A stretch of 64,000 nucleotides of DNA from Sphaerisporangium corydalis (lineage in GTDB: Bacteria > Actinomycetota > Actinomycetes > Streptosporangiales > Streptosporangiaceae). This document shows, piece after piece, positions 46,174 to 59,832 of this stretch; the stretch's first letter is position 1, and each line of letters opens with the position of its first letter. The stretch lies in assembly GCF_025506355.1 (NCBI RefSeq), contig NZ_JANZYP010000045.1, positions 1-64,000 of the forward strand, read 5' to 3'. Below the pieces are notes generated by a model that was given only the letters and a program-made list of their open reading frames with translations, had not been told where the DNA came from and ran no database searches. The position numbers and the translations under genes are program-made.

Positions 46174-47575
46174 TTCGGGAGGCATGCGGGAAGGCGATGT
46201 GCTCACGCGCAGGTACCGGCTCGTGGAGCAGATCGCGTCGGGGGGGATGTCCGCCATCTGGCGGGCGTTCGACCAGTCCCTGCACCGGACCGTCGCCATC
46301 AAGGTCCTGGACGGCAGCGTCGGCGGCGACCACGGCGGGCGCGACCTGATCAGAAGGGAGGCGCGGGCGACCGCGCGCCTGATCCACCCGGACGCGATCG
46401 AGGTCTACGACTACGGCGAGACCGTCACGGCACGCGGCCGGCTGGCCGCGTACGTCGTGATGCGCCTGCTCGACGGGCGCCCGCTGTCGGAGCGGCTCAC
46501 CGAGGGCCCGCTGCCCTGGCGCGAGGCGGCGGTCATCGGGGCCAGGGTGGCGGTGGTGCTCGCGGCGGCCCACCAGCGCGGCATCGTGCACCGCGACGTC
46601 ACCGCCGAGAACGTCCTGCTCACCCCCGAGGGCGCCAAGCTGCTCGACTTCGGGATAGCGGCTTTCGTCGGCGAGCACGTCGACAAGCGGCTGGCCGACT
46701 TCGGCACCCCGCCGTACGTGGCTCCTGAGCGGCTGTCCGGCGCCAGCGTCCACCCGGCGGTCGACGTGTACGCCCTGGGGGTGCTGATCTTCGAGATGAT
46801 GACGGCCACCCTGCCGTACCCGGAGACCACCTGGGAAGCGGTGGAGTCGGCCCGGCGCACCGGACCGCCACCGGCGCCGCGCGGGGTGGCCGGGCTGCCG
46901 CCCGAGGTCACCGACCTGTGCCGGAGCTGCCTGGCCCAGGACCCGGGTGAACGGCCGAGCGCCCAGTACGTGGCCGACACCCTCACCGCGTCGCTCAGCG
47001 CCGCCCGCGACGCGGAGAGGTGGGTCAGGCGCGCCCGCATGACGACCGTCGCCGTGGCCGCGCTGGCGACCTGGACGGCGGCCCTGCTGTGGATCCAGCC
47101 GGACCTGTCGGCGCCGGTCGCGGCGGTGGTCACCGCCGCTGCCTCGGTGTCCGGCACCCCGCCGGCCCCGGACCCTGACCCACCGGCGACCCCGCAGGCC
47201 GCGCGATCGCCGGAGCCCCCCGATCCGCCCGCCTCCGCCGCCCCGGACCGTCCTGATTCGGTGCGATCCCCCGCGGGCTGGGAGCCCGGCCCCTCGGCCG
47301 GGTCCCACGCGACGCTCACCCAGGCCGTGGGACGGTTCGACGCCGTCCTGTCGGCGGGCGAGACCTCCGGGTCCATCCGCGCCGACGTCGCGCTCGACCT
47401 GCGGCAGGTGGTGCACAACCTGGTGCGGTCGCTGAACGACCCGGGCCAGGGCCTGAAGGACGCCCGCAGGAAGCTCGACGACCGGGCCAGGGAGGGCAGC
47501 CTGTCCCCCGGTGTCCACGAGAAGCTGGCCCAGGGGCTCATCCTGATCGGCATCGCCCTCCAGAACGCAACCTGA
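46160..47575 (+). CDS. Ser/Thr protein kinase, membrane-anchored
   Basis: 471 residues. PASTA-less Hanks-type kinase: Gly loop IASGGMSAIWRAF, Lys48 in VAIKVLD, HRDVTAEN catalytic loop with Asp146 and Asn151, DFG at 163-165, APE at 188-190. The catalytic-loop Lys usual in Ser/Thr kinases (HRDxKPxN) is Thr here. A membrane helix at about 294-312 leads to a Pro-rich extracytoplasmic stretch and a helical C-terminus (FDAVLSAGETSGSIRADVAL). GTG 46160 overlaps the lacI stop; ATG 46184 and GTG 46199 (with GGAAGG) are alternative starts. Co-transcription with lacI is likely. Confidence 0.85.
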   Translation: MNQLDSGGMREGDVLTRRYRLVEQIASGGMSAIWRAFDQSLHRTVAIKVLDGSVGGDHGGRDLIRREARATARLIHPDAIEVYDYGETVTARGRLAAYVVMRLLDGRPLSERLTEGPLPWREAAVIGARVAVVLAAAHQRGIVHRDVTAENVLLTPEGAKLLDFGIAAFVGEHVDKRLADFGTPPYVAPERLSGASVHPAVDVYALGVLIFEMMTATLPYPETTWEAVESARRTGPPPAPRGVAGLPPEVTDLCRSCLAQDPGERPSAQYVADTLTASLSAARDAERWVRRARMTTVAVAALATWTAALLWIQPDLSAPVAAVVTAAASVSGTPPAPDPDPPATPQAARSPEPPDPPASAAPDRPDSVRSPAGWEPGPSAGSHATLTQAVGRFDAVLSAGETSGSIRADVALDLRQVVHNLVRSLNDPGQGLKDARRKLDDRAREGSLSPGVHEKLAQGLILIGIALQNAT

Positions 47576-47643
47576 CCCGTCCGTCAGGGCGACAGGCAGC
47601 GCCCGCTCGCGGCCGAAAGGCGCGGCCAGGGGTCCGCGCGGGG

Positions 47644-47657
47644 TGGGAGCGCTCCCA
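47644..47657. promoter_or_regulatory. CebR/CelR-type operator TGGGAGCGCTCCCA
   Basis: Exact 14-bp palindrome 266 bp upstream of the GH5 cellulase start and 69 bp after the kinase stop. No good -35/-10 pair is seen next to it, so the regulated start site is not defined; a TTGACG at 47753-47758 lies downstream. The 347-bp gap 47576-47922 contains nothing else I can support. Confidence 0.75.
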
Positions 47658-47784
47658 GGCTTTTGGGGCCTCCCGCCCGCGCGACAGAGGTCAGACCCGA
47701 TGAAAGTTACATATCCCCGCCCAGGTCAACGCGGGACCGGCTCGGCTCACGGTTGACGTGCCGGAAAACCGCGCCGAAGCATGA

Positions 47785-49500
<1,716 letters not shown>

Positions 49501-49554
49501 ACCGGTCCCCCGCGGGCACGCCGAGCCCGCCCGCGGGAGTACCGGAGACCTCGA

Positions 49555-49590
49555 CGAGGGCGCGCCGTTCGCGGCGCGCCCTCGTTTTCT
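49555..49590 (+). terminator. Intrinsic terminator after the GH5 cellulase
   Basis: CGAGGGCGCGCCG (49555-49567), UUCG tetraloop, CGGCGCGCCCTCG (49572-49584), then TTTTCT. Perfect 13-bp stem with U-tract: a textbook intrinsic terminator. Further on, in the AT-rich stretch of the 315-bp gap 49501-49815, ATATCAGGC is repeated at 49655-49663 and 49684-49692. Confidence 0.95.
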
Positions 49591-49815
49591 GTGACGGCAT
49601 TTCCCCATATGCGGGACCAATGTCGCTTCACCACTAAAGCGCCATAGCCTCCTTATATCAGGCTTTAATCAACCCTAATCCACATATCAGGCCGGACATT
49701 AGCCATCGGCATGTCGCACGCGATAGCGGCATGATCGGTAGGTACGGTGGGATCTCAAGACGCATCATCGGTAATGCGTTTTCACATAGCGATACCAAAA
49801 GAAAAGGACCATCAT

Positions 49816-51168
49816 ATGAAGCACGCCAGTCGACCTCGTGCCGGACGGAGAAATCTCGTCCGCACCTTGCTGGCAGCGGCCATCCCGGCCGTGGTCGCGA
49901 TGGGGGCCATCGTCGCGACGCCGAACACCGCGAGCGCGGCGACCGCGCCCGTGGCGCTCGGCACGGCCGCGAACTTCGCGGTATTGGCCGGCACCACGGT
50001 GACCAACACGGGCCCCACCGCCGTCACCGGTGACCTCGGAGTCAGCCCCGGATCGGCGGTGACCGGCTTCCCGCCCGGCGTCGTGACGGGAACGATCCAC
50101 GCGGCCGACGCCACCGCCGCGCAGGCCCAGACCGACCTCACCGCCGCGTACACCGACGCCGCGTCGCGGACCCCCGCGACCACTGTGCCGACCCAGCTCG
50201 GCGGGACCACGCTGACGCCCGGCGTGTACAACTCGGCGGCGGGCACCTTCCAGATCACCGGGAACCTGACCCTGGACGCGCAGGGGGACCCGAACGCGGT
50301 CTTCATCTTCCAGACGGCGTCCACACTGGTCACGGCGTCCGCCAGCACGGTGACGCTCGCGGGGGGCGCCCAGGCGTGCAACGTGTTCTGGCAGGTCGGC
50401 AGCTCGGCCACGCTGGGGACCGGCTCCACCTTCGCCGGCAACATCCTGGCGCTGACCTCGATCACCGTGACCACCGGCGTCACCGTCAACGGCCGCACAC
50501 TGGCCCGCAACGGCGCCGTCACCCTGGACACCGACACCATCGCCCGGACCATCTGCCCGATCCCACCCAAGGCGACCACCACCGCGGTCACCTCGTCGTG
50601 CACGAGCAACGGACCGGGGAGCGCGGTGACGCTGACCGCGACGGTCACCGCCGCCAACGGGAGCATTCCCACCGGCACGGTCACCTTCAGCTCCGACGGG
50701 GTCTTCCTGGGGAACGCGACGCTCAACGGGAGCGGGCAGGCGACGCTGACCCCGCCGAGACTGGCCGAGGGTGAGCACAGGATCATCGCTGCCTACCCGG
50801 GCACCACGCTGCTCGATCCGAGCGCGTCGGAGACGCTGACCCTGGACGTCGGCCCATGCGGGGCCTGCGCCGAGGAGTGCGACGGGGACTGCGACGACGA
50901 GAAGGCCGACGACCGGTCCACCACCAAGAGGCACCGCGAGGAGCGGGGTCGCCACCACCGGGACCACCACCGCCTGCTCACGGTCCAGGCCCTGCACACG
51001 CTGCACGGCGTGATCCACGAGGGCCGGCACGGGGGCCACCACTCCCGTTACCATTCCGCGTCGAGGAGCCGGCCGGTCCACCATTACAAAGCACACTGGA
51101 AGCCGCGTTTCCACGTCCGCAAAATTCACCATGTGAAGCCGCGGCCGCACGCGATCGTCACCGGTTGA
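49816..51168 (+). CDS. Secreted ice-binding-like (DUF3494) protein with His/Arg-rich tail
   Basis: 450 residues. Twin-Arg-like N-region and signal peptide ending ATPNTASAATA. Residues about 45-250 are a DUF3494 beta-solenoid (NFAVLAGTTVTNTGPTAVTG, DLGVSPGSAVTGFPPGVVTG, ILALTSITVTTGVTVNGRTL). An Ig-like domain follows (AVTLTATVTAANGSIPTGTV). Then an acidic Cys segment (CGACAEECDGDCDDE) and a tail with many His and Arg. DUF3494 includes ice-binding adhesins, but many actinobacterial members are not proven to bind ice. Start at ATG 49816 (AAAAGGACC upstream). It sits alone between a terminator and a shared hairpin, inside the cellulase cluster. Confidence 0.82.
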   Translation: MKHASRPRAGRRNLVRTLLAAAIPAVVAMGAIVATPNTASAATAPVALGTAANFAVLAGTTVTNTGPTAVTGDLGVSPGSAVTGFPPGVVTGTIHAADATAAQAQTDLTAAYTDAASRTPATTVPTQLGGTTLTPGVYNSAAGTFQITGNLTLDAQGDPNAVFIFQTASTLVTASASTVTLAGGAQACNVFWQVGSSATLGTGSTFAGNILALTSITVTTGVTVNGRTLARNGAVTLDTDTIARTICPIPPKATTTAVTSSCTSNGPGSAVTLTATVTAANGSIPTGTVTFSSDGVFLGNATLNGSGQATLTPPRLAEGEHRIIAAYPGTTLLDPSASETLTLDVGPCGACAEECDGDCDDEKADDRSTTKRHREERGRHHRDHHRLLTVQALHTLHGVIHEGRHGGHHSRYHSASRSRPVHHYKAHWKPRFHVRKIHHVKPRPHAIVTG

Positions 51169-51194
51169 CGTGAAATTCGGCTGATGAGGGGAAT

Positions 51195-51231
51195 CCGGGG
51201 TCCCGTCCGACCTCACCGGACGGGACCCCGG
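51195..51231. terminator. Perfect 15-bp hairpin between convergent genes
   Basis: CCGGGGTCCCGTCCG (51195-51209) and CGGACGGGACCCCGG (51217-51231), loop ACCTCAC. It lies between the convergent DUF3494 gene and the repeat protein, so it can act in both directions. Confidence 0.8.
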
Positions 51232-51246
51232 TGATACGAACGACAA

Positions 51247-51855
51247 CTATCGCAAGCCGATGACCCCAAACAAAGAACCTACCGGAACTTCCGGGCTCTC
51301 CGGCGCGGCGCCGTCCCCCGGACCACCCTCGGCGGAATCACCCCCGACCGGGACATTCCCGGCCACGCCACCGTCCCAGGGACCACCCTCGGTGGAAACA
51401 CTCCCGGCCGCGACGTCCTCGTCCGACCCACCGTCCCAGGGACCACCCTCGGCGGAAACACTCCCGGCCGCGACGTCCTCGTCCGACCCACCGTCCCAGG
51501 GACCACCCTCGGCGGAAACGCTCCCGGCCGCGTCACCGTCCCCCGGACCGGCCTCGGCGGAAACGTTCCCGGCCAGGACGCCATCGGCCGCACCATCGCC
51601 GACCAGGACATCTTCGCTCGGACCACCGCCGGTCCCGGCCACGTCCGCCGGCCTGCCGCCGGACCGGGCGCCCGCCGGGGCGTCGTCCCTCTGGCGGCGG
51701 TCGACCTCGTCCTCCAGCTCGCGTGAGCGCACCGCGAAGTCGTCCAGGGCATCCTCCGAGCCGCGCAGCAGCGTCTCCGCCCATGACTCCTCGAGCTCGC
51801 TCAGCTCGTCGAGCAGGTCGCGCACGCTCAGTTCTCTCGGGTCCACTCTGTTCAT
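51247..51855 (-). CDS. Small acidic protein with 20-residue tandem repeats
   Basis: 202 residues, unrecognised. Residues 1-55 are a charged helical region (DPRELSVRDLLDELSELEES, WAETLLRGSEDALDDFAVRS, RELEDEVDRRQ). The remainder is low complexity and acidic: about residues 105-165 contain three near-identical 20-residue units (GSVSAEGGPWDGGSDEDVAA type), with degenerate units on both sides. ATG at 51855 with GGAG 5 nt upstream. No signal peptide or membrane segment. It is antisense to the cellulase cluster and its function is unknown. Confidence 0.6.
   Translation of the reverse strand: MNRVDPRELSVRDLLDELSELEESWAETLLRGSEDALDDFAVRSRELEDEVDRRQRDDAPAGARSGGRPADVAGTGGGPSEDVLVGDGAADGVLAGNVSAEAGPGDGDAAGSVSAEGGPWDGGSDEDVAAGSVSAEGGPWDGGSDEDVAAGSVSTEGGPWDGGVAGNVPVGGDSAEGGPGDGAAPESPEVPVGSLFGVIGLR
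51361..51540 (-). repeat. 60-bp in-frame tandem repeat
   Basis: Three copies at an exact 60-bp period (51361-51420, 51421-51480, 51481-51540), the first two differing at only a few bases. More degenerate copies flank them (51301-51360 and 51541 onward). Each unit encodes 20 residues of the small acidic protein. Confidence 0.9.
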
Positions 51856-52124
51856 GACTCCACCATGTACCCTCAGCGCCGAAACCGTCACATCAGGACA
51901 AAGCGGTATATCTCACACTCTTACGGTCGCCCGAGTGGCCCGGCAGGCCGTCGCCCGGCCCCCCTACCCCGCCTCGACCGGCCGAACCGGCCGGGCCACC
52001 GGCCGTGGATCGGCGACCTGAAAGTTTCAGCCACCTCGCGAAGCTCGGCATAAGCCCCGCATAAGAACGGCCAGGCTGGCGACCATGGGCGCTACCCAGC
52101 CCCTGAAACGCGCCTGACACGTCA

Positions 52125-52172
52125 TTGACATCTTTGTCGTACTCACCAGAATCCGATGTGGGAGCGCTCCCA
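52125..52172 (+). promoter_or_regulatory. GH48 promoter with CebR/CelR-type operator
   Basis: TTGACA (52125-52130), 16-bp spacer, CAGAAT (52147-52152), followed by the exact palindrome TGGGAGCGCTCCCA (52159-52172) at the expected start site. Same arrangement as at the lacI promoter. The 14-mer GCCTGACACGTCAT (52112-52125) just upstream recurs in the hairpin array at 55279-55292. Confidence 0.8.
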
Positions 52173-52286
52173 TATCACACCACCTTCCCCTTCCGGTGCG
52201 TGACCGACGCTGCGCCACCTTCTGTACCGTCCATCGCCTTTCATCACTTTGGAGTACGTCCAGAATGTCAACATCATCGTTTGGGG

Positions 52287-52300
52287 CGGGAGCGCTCCCA
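52287..52300. promoter_or_regulatory. Second CebR/CelR-type operator before GH48
   Basis: CGGGAGCGCTCCCA, one base from the consensus, 128 bp downstream of the first operator and 10 bp before the chosen GH48 start. It could give looping or a roadblock to elongation. Confidence 0.7.
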
Positions 52301-52309
52301 CGTTCACGG

Positions 52310-55213
52310 ATGAAGAGACGTGGCGTGTGGGTCGCGCTCACCAGCCTGGCGGCCGGCCTGTTCACGGTCCTGGCCTCCGTCCCGGCCTCAGCGGCCGTCG
52401 CCTGTTCGGTCGACTACACGGTCAACGACTGGGGCGGCGGCTTCACCGGGAACGTGAAGATCACCAACAGCGGTGACGCCTGGACCAGCTGGACCCTGGG
52501 CTTCGCCTTCGCCGGCAACCAGCGGGTCAGCCAGGGCTGGAGCGCCACCTGGTCGCAGAGCGGCGCGAACGTCACCGCCACCAGTCTGAGCTGGAACGGC
52601 GCCCTCGGCAACGGCCAGTCGACCAACATCGGCTTCAACGGCACCTACAGCGGGACCAACGCCAAGCCGGCCGCCTTCACGGTCAACGGCGTCACCTGCA
52701 ACGGCGGCGGCACGCCCACCAACCAGGCACCGACCGTCAGCCTGACCTCGCCGACCGCGGGCCAGACCTACACCGCGCCCGCGACCGTCAACCTGGCCGC
52801 GAACGCCGCCGACTCCGACGGCACGGTGGCCAAGGTCGACTTCTACAACGGCACGACCCTGCTCGGCACCGACACCAGCTCCCCGTACACGTTCGCCTGG
52901 TCGAACGTGGCCGCGGGCAGCTACTCGCTGACCGCCAAGGCGACCGACAACGCCGGAGCCGCGACCACCTCGTCCCCGGTGGGCATCACGGTCACCGGCA
53001 CGGCGGCCTCCACGATCGTCGTGAGCCCGACCAGCCTGGTCGTCCCCGAGGGCGGCACCGCGACGTACTCGGTGAAGCTCTCCAAGGCCCCCACCTCGAG
53101 CGTCACCGTGGCGACCGCGCGGGCGAGCGGCGGTGACACCGACCTGACCGTGCAGTCCGGCGCGTCGCTGACGTTCACGACGTCCAACTGGAACACGGCG
53201 CAGACGGTCACGCTCGCCGCGGCCGAGGACACCGACACCACCGCGGGCACGGCGACGTTCAACTCGACCGCCAGCGGCTGGACGACCGGCTCGCTCGCGG
53301 CCACCGAGGTCGACAACGACGGCGGCGGCGGGAACTCCGACTACATCGCGCGGTTCACCACGATGTACAACAAGCTGCACGACCCGGCCAACGGGTACTT
53401 CTCCCCCGAGGGCGTCCCCTACCACTCGGTGGAGACCCTGATGGTCGAGGCGCCCGACCAGGGCCACGAGACGACCTCGGAGGCGTTCAGCTACTTCCTG
53501 TGGCTGGAGGCGGTGTACGGGCAGGTCACCGGCACCTGGTCCAGGTTCAACGACGCCTGGGCCACCATGGAGAGGTACATCATCCCCTCCTCGACCGACC
53601 AGCCCACGAACTCGTTCTACAACCCGAGCAAGCCGGCCACCTACGCCGGCGAGTGGGACGCCATCAACCAGTACCCCTCGCAGCTCGACAGCGGGGTGTC
53701 GGTGGGCGTCGACCCGATCGCCAACGAACTGCAGACCGCCTACGGCACCCGTGACGTGTACGGCATGCACTGGCTGCTCGACGTCGACAACACCTACGGC
53801 TACGGCCGCTGCGGCGACGGCACCACCAAGCCCGCCTACATCAACACCTACCAGCGCGGCCCGGAGGAGTCGGTCTTCGAGACGGTGCCCCAGCCGTCCT
53901 GCGACACCTTCAAGCACGGCGGGCCCAACGGCTACCTGGACCTGTTCACCAAGGACACCTCCTACGCCAAGCAGTGGAAGTACACCGACGCCCCCGACGC
54001 CGACGCGCGTGCCGTCCAGGCCGCGTACTGGGCGCTGACCTGGGCCACGGCGCAGGGCAAGGCGTCGCAGATCTCGGCCACGGTCGCCAAGGCCGCGAAG
54101 ATGGGCGACTACCTCCGCTACGCGATGTACGACAAGTACTTCAAGAAGCAGGGCTGCACCAGCACCTCCTGCGCGGCGGGCACCGGCAAGGACAGCGCCT
54201 CCTACCTGCTGTCCTGGTACTACGCCTGGGGCGGCGCGAACGACACCTCCGCGGGCTGGGCGTGGCGCATCGGCGCCAGCCACAACCACTCCGGTTACCA
54301 GAACCCGCTCGCGGCCTGGGCCCTGTCCAACGTGGACGCGCTCAAGCCCAAGGGCTCGACCGCCGTCGCCGACTGGACCACCAGCCTGACCCGGCAGATC
54401 GAGTTCTACCGCTGGCTGCAGTCGTCGGAGGGGGCCATCGCCGGTGGCGCCACCAACAGCTGGCAGGGCCACTACGCGGCGCCGCCCTCGGGCACGCCGA
54501 CCTTCTACGGCATGGCCTACGACTGGCAGCCGGTCTACCACGACCCGCCGTCGAACCAGTGGTTCGGCTTCCAGGCGTGGTCGATGGAGCGGGTGGCGGA
54601 GTACTACTACGCCACCGGCAACGCCACCGCCAAGGCCGTCCTGGACAAGTGGGTCGCCTGGGCCAGCGCCAACACCACCGTCAGCTCAGCCGGAGTGATC
54701 CGGATGCCCTCGACGCTGCGCTGGACCGGCCAGCCCGACACCTGGAACGCCGCCAGCCCGGGGAGCAACGCGAGCCTGCACGTCTCGATCGCCGACTACA
54801 CCAACGACGTCGGCGTGGCGGGCGCGTACGCCAAGGTCCTGATGTACTACGCCGCCAAGTCCGGCGACACGGCCGCCAAGAACCTGGCCAAGTCGCTGCT
54901 CGACGGCATCTGGGCCAACAACCAGGACTCCAAGGGCGTGTCGGTGCCGGAGACCAAGGCCGACTACAACCGGCTCGACGACCCCATCTACATCCCGTCC
55001 GGCTGGACCGGCAAGATGCCGAACGGCGACACGATCAACTCCAGCTCGACCTTCATCTCCATCCGGTCCTGGTACCGCAACGACCCGGACTGGCCGAAGG
55101 TCCAGGCCTACCTGAACGGCACGGCCTCCGCGCCGTCGTTCAACTACCACCGCTTCTGGGCGCAGGTCGACGTCGCGATCGCCCTCGCCGAGTACGGGCG
55201 GCTGTTCCCCTGA
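52310..55213 (+). CDS. Secreted reducing-end cellobiohydrolase, CBM2-Ig-Calx-beta-GH48
   Basis: 967 residues. Signal peptide 1-28 ([20 protein letters not shown]). CBM2 at about 31-130 ([20 protein letters not shown]), an Ig-like domain at about 138-232 ([20 protein letters not shown]), a Calx-beta-like domain at about 235-340 ([20 protein letters not shown]), then GH48 to the C-terminus, with the acid Glu in [22 protein letters not shown]48 enzymes are processive exocellulases and usually the key cellulase of a cluster. ATG 52310 starts the signal peptide; ATG 52265, with GGAG 10 nt upstream, would add 15 residues and put the second operator inside the gene. Confidence 0.92.
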   Translation: MKRRGVWVALTSLAAGLFTVLASVPASAAVACSVDYTVNDWGGGFTGNVKITNSGDAWTSWTLGFAFAGNQRVSQGWSATWSQSGANVTATSLSWNGALGNGQSTNIGFNGTYSGTNAKPAAFTVNGVTCNGGGTPTNQAPTVSLTSPTAGQTYTAPATVNLAANAADSDGTVAKVDFYNGTTLLGTDTSSPYTFAWSNVAAGSYSLTAKATDNAGAATTSSPVGITVTGTAASTIVVSPTSLVVPEGGTATYSVKLSKAPTSSVTVATARASGGDTDLTVQSGASLTFTTSNWNTAQTVTLAAAEDTDTTAGTATFNSTASGWTTGSLAATEVDNDGGGGNSDYIARFTTMYNKLHDPANGYFSPEGVPYHSVETLMVEAPDQGHETTSEAFSYFLWLEAVYGQVTGTWSRFNDAWATMERYIIPSSTDQPTNSFYNPSKPATYAGEWDAINQYPSQLDSGVSVGVDPIANELQTAYGTRDVYGMHWLLDVDNTYGYGRCGDGTTKPAYINTYQRGPEESVFETVPQPSCDTFKHGGPNGYLDLFTKDTSYAKQWKYTDAPDADARAVQAAYWALTWATAQGKASQISATVAKAAKMGDYLRYAMYDKYFKKQGCTSTSCAAGTGKDSASYLLSWYYAWGGANDTSAGWAWRIGASHNHSGYQNPLAAWALSNVDALKPKGSTAVADWTTSLTRQIEFYRWLQSSEGAIAGGATNSWQGHYAAPPSGTPTFYGMAYDWQPVYHDPPSNQWFGFQAWSMERVAEYYYATGNATAKAVLDKWVAWASANTTVSSAGVIRMPSTLRWTGQPDTWNAASPGSNASLHVSIADYTNDVGVAGAYAKVLMYYAAKSGDTAAKNLAKSLLDGIWANNQDSKGVSVPETKADYNRLDDPIYIPSGWTGKMPNGDTINSSSTFISIRSWYRNDPDWPKVQAYLNGTASAPSFNYHRFWAQVDVAIALAEYGRLFP

Positions 55214-55221
55214 TCCGGCCT

Positions 55222-57761
<2,540 letters not shown>

Positions 57762-57770
57762 GCCCCGCAC

Positions 57771-57808
57771 CCGTGGTCTCGATTTGCCCTGGGAGCGCGA
57801 GACCACGG
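57771..57808 (+). terminator. Hairpin after the GH9 gene
   Basis: CCGTGGTCTCG (57771-57781) and CGAGACCACGG (57798-57808), perfect 11 bp, 16-nt loop. GGCCCGGCCGGGC-type palindromes follow twice before the mannanase ribosome site. Confidence 0.65.
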
Positions 57809-57871
57809 CCCGGCCGGGCCCTCCAGCACGGCCCGGCCGGGCACTTCCCATTCGGACAAGGAGCGCCACCC

Positions 57872-59713
57872 ATGCGTCACCTCTCGCGGCTCATGACCCT
57901 CGCGGTCGCCGCAGGATCGCTCGCCGCGGCCCTGGTCCTGCCCGCCGTGCCGGCGGTCGCGGCCCCCGCCGCGGCGGCACCGGCGGGGTTCGTCAGCGCC
58001 AGTGGAGGCAAGTTCATCCTGAACGGCAAGGACTTCAGGTACGGCGGGTCGAACAACTACTACATGATCTTCGGATCCCAGGCCATGACGGACGACGTCT
58101 TCGCCGACGCCAAGAGCATGAACCTCACCGTGCTGCGCGCGTGGGCCTCGCTGGACATCGGCTCGCTCGACGGCTCGATGCCGTCGGTGGACGGCGGGCC
58201 GAAGGCGGACGTCTACTTCCAGTACTGGGACCCGGCGGCCAGGAGGCCCGTGTACAACGACGGCGCCACCGGTCTGCAGCGCCTGGACGCCGTGCTGGCG
58301 AAGGCCGGCCAGATGGGCATCAAGCTGATCCTCCCCTTCGTGAACAACTGGAAGGAATTCGGGGGGATGGACCAGTACGTGAAGTGGGCCGGCGGCCAGT
58401 ACCACGACGAGTTCTACACCAGCGCCACGATCCGGCAGTGGTACAAGGACTGGATCGGCCACCTGCTCAACCGGACCAACACCGTCACCGGGGTGAAGTA
58501 CAAGGACGACCCGGCGATCTTCTCGTGGGAGCTGGGCAACGAGCCGCGCTGCATCAACGCCAACCTGCCTGCCTCCGGTACCTGCACGCCCACGACGCTG
58601 GTCAACTGGGTGACCGAGATCTCGGCCTACGTGAAGAGCCAGGACCCGAACCACATGCTGTCGGTGGGCGACGAGGGCTTCCTGGCGAGGGGCAACGCCT
58701 CCGACTGGCTGTACAACGCGGCCGACGGCGTGGACCACGAGGCGATGACCAGGGTGGCGAACATCGACTACGGCACCTTCCACCTGTACCCGAACGGGTG
58801 GGGGCGCACGGCCGACTGGGGCACCCAGTGGATCAAGGACCACGCGGCGGCGGCCGACGCGTACGGCAAGCCGACGATCCTGGAGGAGTTCGGCATCACC
58901 GGGAGCGACCGGGACACGGTGTACAAGACGTGGACCAGCACGGTTCGCACGGGCACCGCGGACGGGTGGAACTTCTGGATCCTCACCGGCGTCGACTGGG
59001 ACGGGGTCAGTCCCTACCCCGACTACGACGGGTTCCGGGTGATGTACCCGAGCGCGACGGCGACGGTCCTGTCCGGCGAGGCGGCCCTGATCAGCGGGTC
59101 CGGGGGCGGCGGTGACACCCAGGCGCCGACCACACCGGGCACGCCCACCGCGTCCACCATCACCTCGTCCGGTGCCACCCTGACCTGGACGGCCTCCACC
59201 GACAACACCGCCGTCACCGGCTACGACATCGTCAACGCCGCCAACACCGTTCTGGGATCATCCACCGGCGCGACGACCACCCTCACCGGACTCACCCCCG
59301 CCACCTCCTACACCCTGCGCGTCATCGCCAAGGACGCCGCGGGCAACCGCTCCACCGCCTCAGCATCCGTCACCTTCACCACCACCACAGGCGGCGGGGG
59401 CGGCACCTGCAAGGTCACCTACGGGGCGAACAGCTGGGGCGGCGGGTTCTCCGCGAGCGTCACCGTCACCAACACCGGCACCGCCCCGATCACCGCCTGG
59501 ACGCTGAGGTTCACCTTCCCGGGCAACCAGCAGGTCACCCAGGGCTGGTCGGCCAACTGGACGCAGAGCGGCGCCGTGGTGACCGCGACGAACATGCCGT
59601 GGAACGGGTCCCTCGCCGCCGGCCAGTCGACCGGGATCGGGTTCAACGGCTCCTACACCGGCACCAACACCAACCCCTCCTCGTTCACGCTCAACGGCCA
59701 GACCTGCTCCTGA
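57872..59713 (+). CDS. Secreted beta-mannanase, GH5-FN3-CBM2
   Basis: 613 residues. Signal peptide about 1-31 (LMTLAVAAGSLAAALVLPAV). GH5 domain about 38-405, mannanase-like (GFVSASGGKFILNGKDFRYG, LTVLRAWASLD), with acid/base Glu224 in SWELGNEPRC and nucleophile in ILEEFGITG (Glu339). FN3 module about 415-508, then CBM2 about 511-613. Substrate (mannan) is inferred from the GH5_7-like N-terminal pattern. ATG with AAGGAG upstream. The FN3-coding DNA is almost identical to that in the xylanase gene. No own CebR box; could be read through from GH48. Confidence 0.9.
   Translation: MRHLSRLMTLAVAAGSLAAALVLPAVPAVAAPAAAAPAGFVSASGGKFILNGKDFRYGGSNNYYMIFGSQAMTDDVFADAKSMNLTVLRAWASLDIGSLDGSMPSVDGGPKADVYFQYWDPAARRPVYNDGATGLQRLDAVLAKAGQMGIKLILPFVNNWKEFGGMDQYVKWAGGQYHDEFYTSATIRQWYKDWIGHLLNRTNTVTGVKYKDDPAIFSWELGNEPRCINANLPASGTCTPTTLVNWVTEISAYVKSQDPNHMLSVGDEGFLARGNASDWLYNAADGVDHEAMTRVANIDYGTFHLYPNGWGRTADWGTQWIKDHAAAADAYGKPTILEEFGITGSDRDTVYKTWTSTVRTGTADGWNFWILTGVDWDGVSPYPDYDGFRVMYPSATATVLSGEAALISGSGGGGDTQAPTTPGTPTASTITSSGATLTWTASTDNTAVTGYDIVNAANTVLGSSTGATTTLTGLTPATSYTLRVIAKDAAGNRSTASASVTFTTTTGGGGGTCKVTYGANSWGGGFSASVTVTNTGTAPITAWTLRFTFPGNQQVTQGWSANWTQSGAVVTATNMPWNGSLAAGQSTGIGFNGSYTGTNTNPSSFTLNGQTCS
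59101..59403 (+). repeat. FN3-coding repeat, copy 1 (mannanase)
   Basis: 303 bp that recur at 60861-61163 with two differences by eye (A/G at 59159 and C/G near 59212). Covers the Gly-rich linkers on both sides and the whole FN3 module. Confidence 0.92.
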
Positions 59714-59720
59714 CCGCCCA

Positions 59721-59750
59721 CAGGGGTACGGCTCCCGGGCCGTACCCCTG
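59721..59750 (+). terminator. Hairpin after the mannanase gene
   Basis: CAGGGGTACGGC (59721-59732) and GCCGTACCCCTG (59739-59750), perfect 12-bp stem, loop TCCCGG, no U-tract. Confidence 0.75.
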
Positions 59751-59832
59751 CCTTGGGCCCGGTCGCCGAAAGTCTCCGCGGTGACACGGACGTCTCCGGC
59801 GCGCCCTGTACCACGTCAGAAAGGAACACCTC

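Noticed and set aside
57790-57798. Half CebR-like site (GGGAGCGCG) between GH9 and mannanase
   Set aside because: Only one half of the palindrome is present and it lies within the loop of a terminator-like hairpin.
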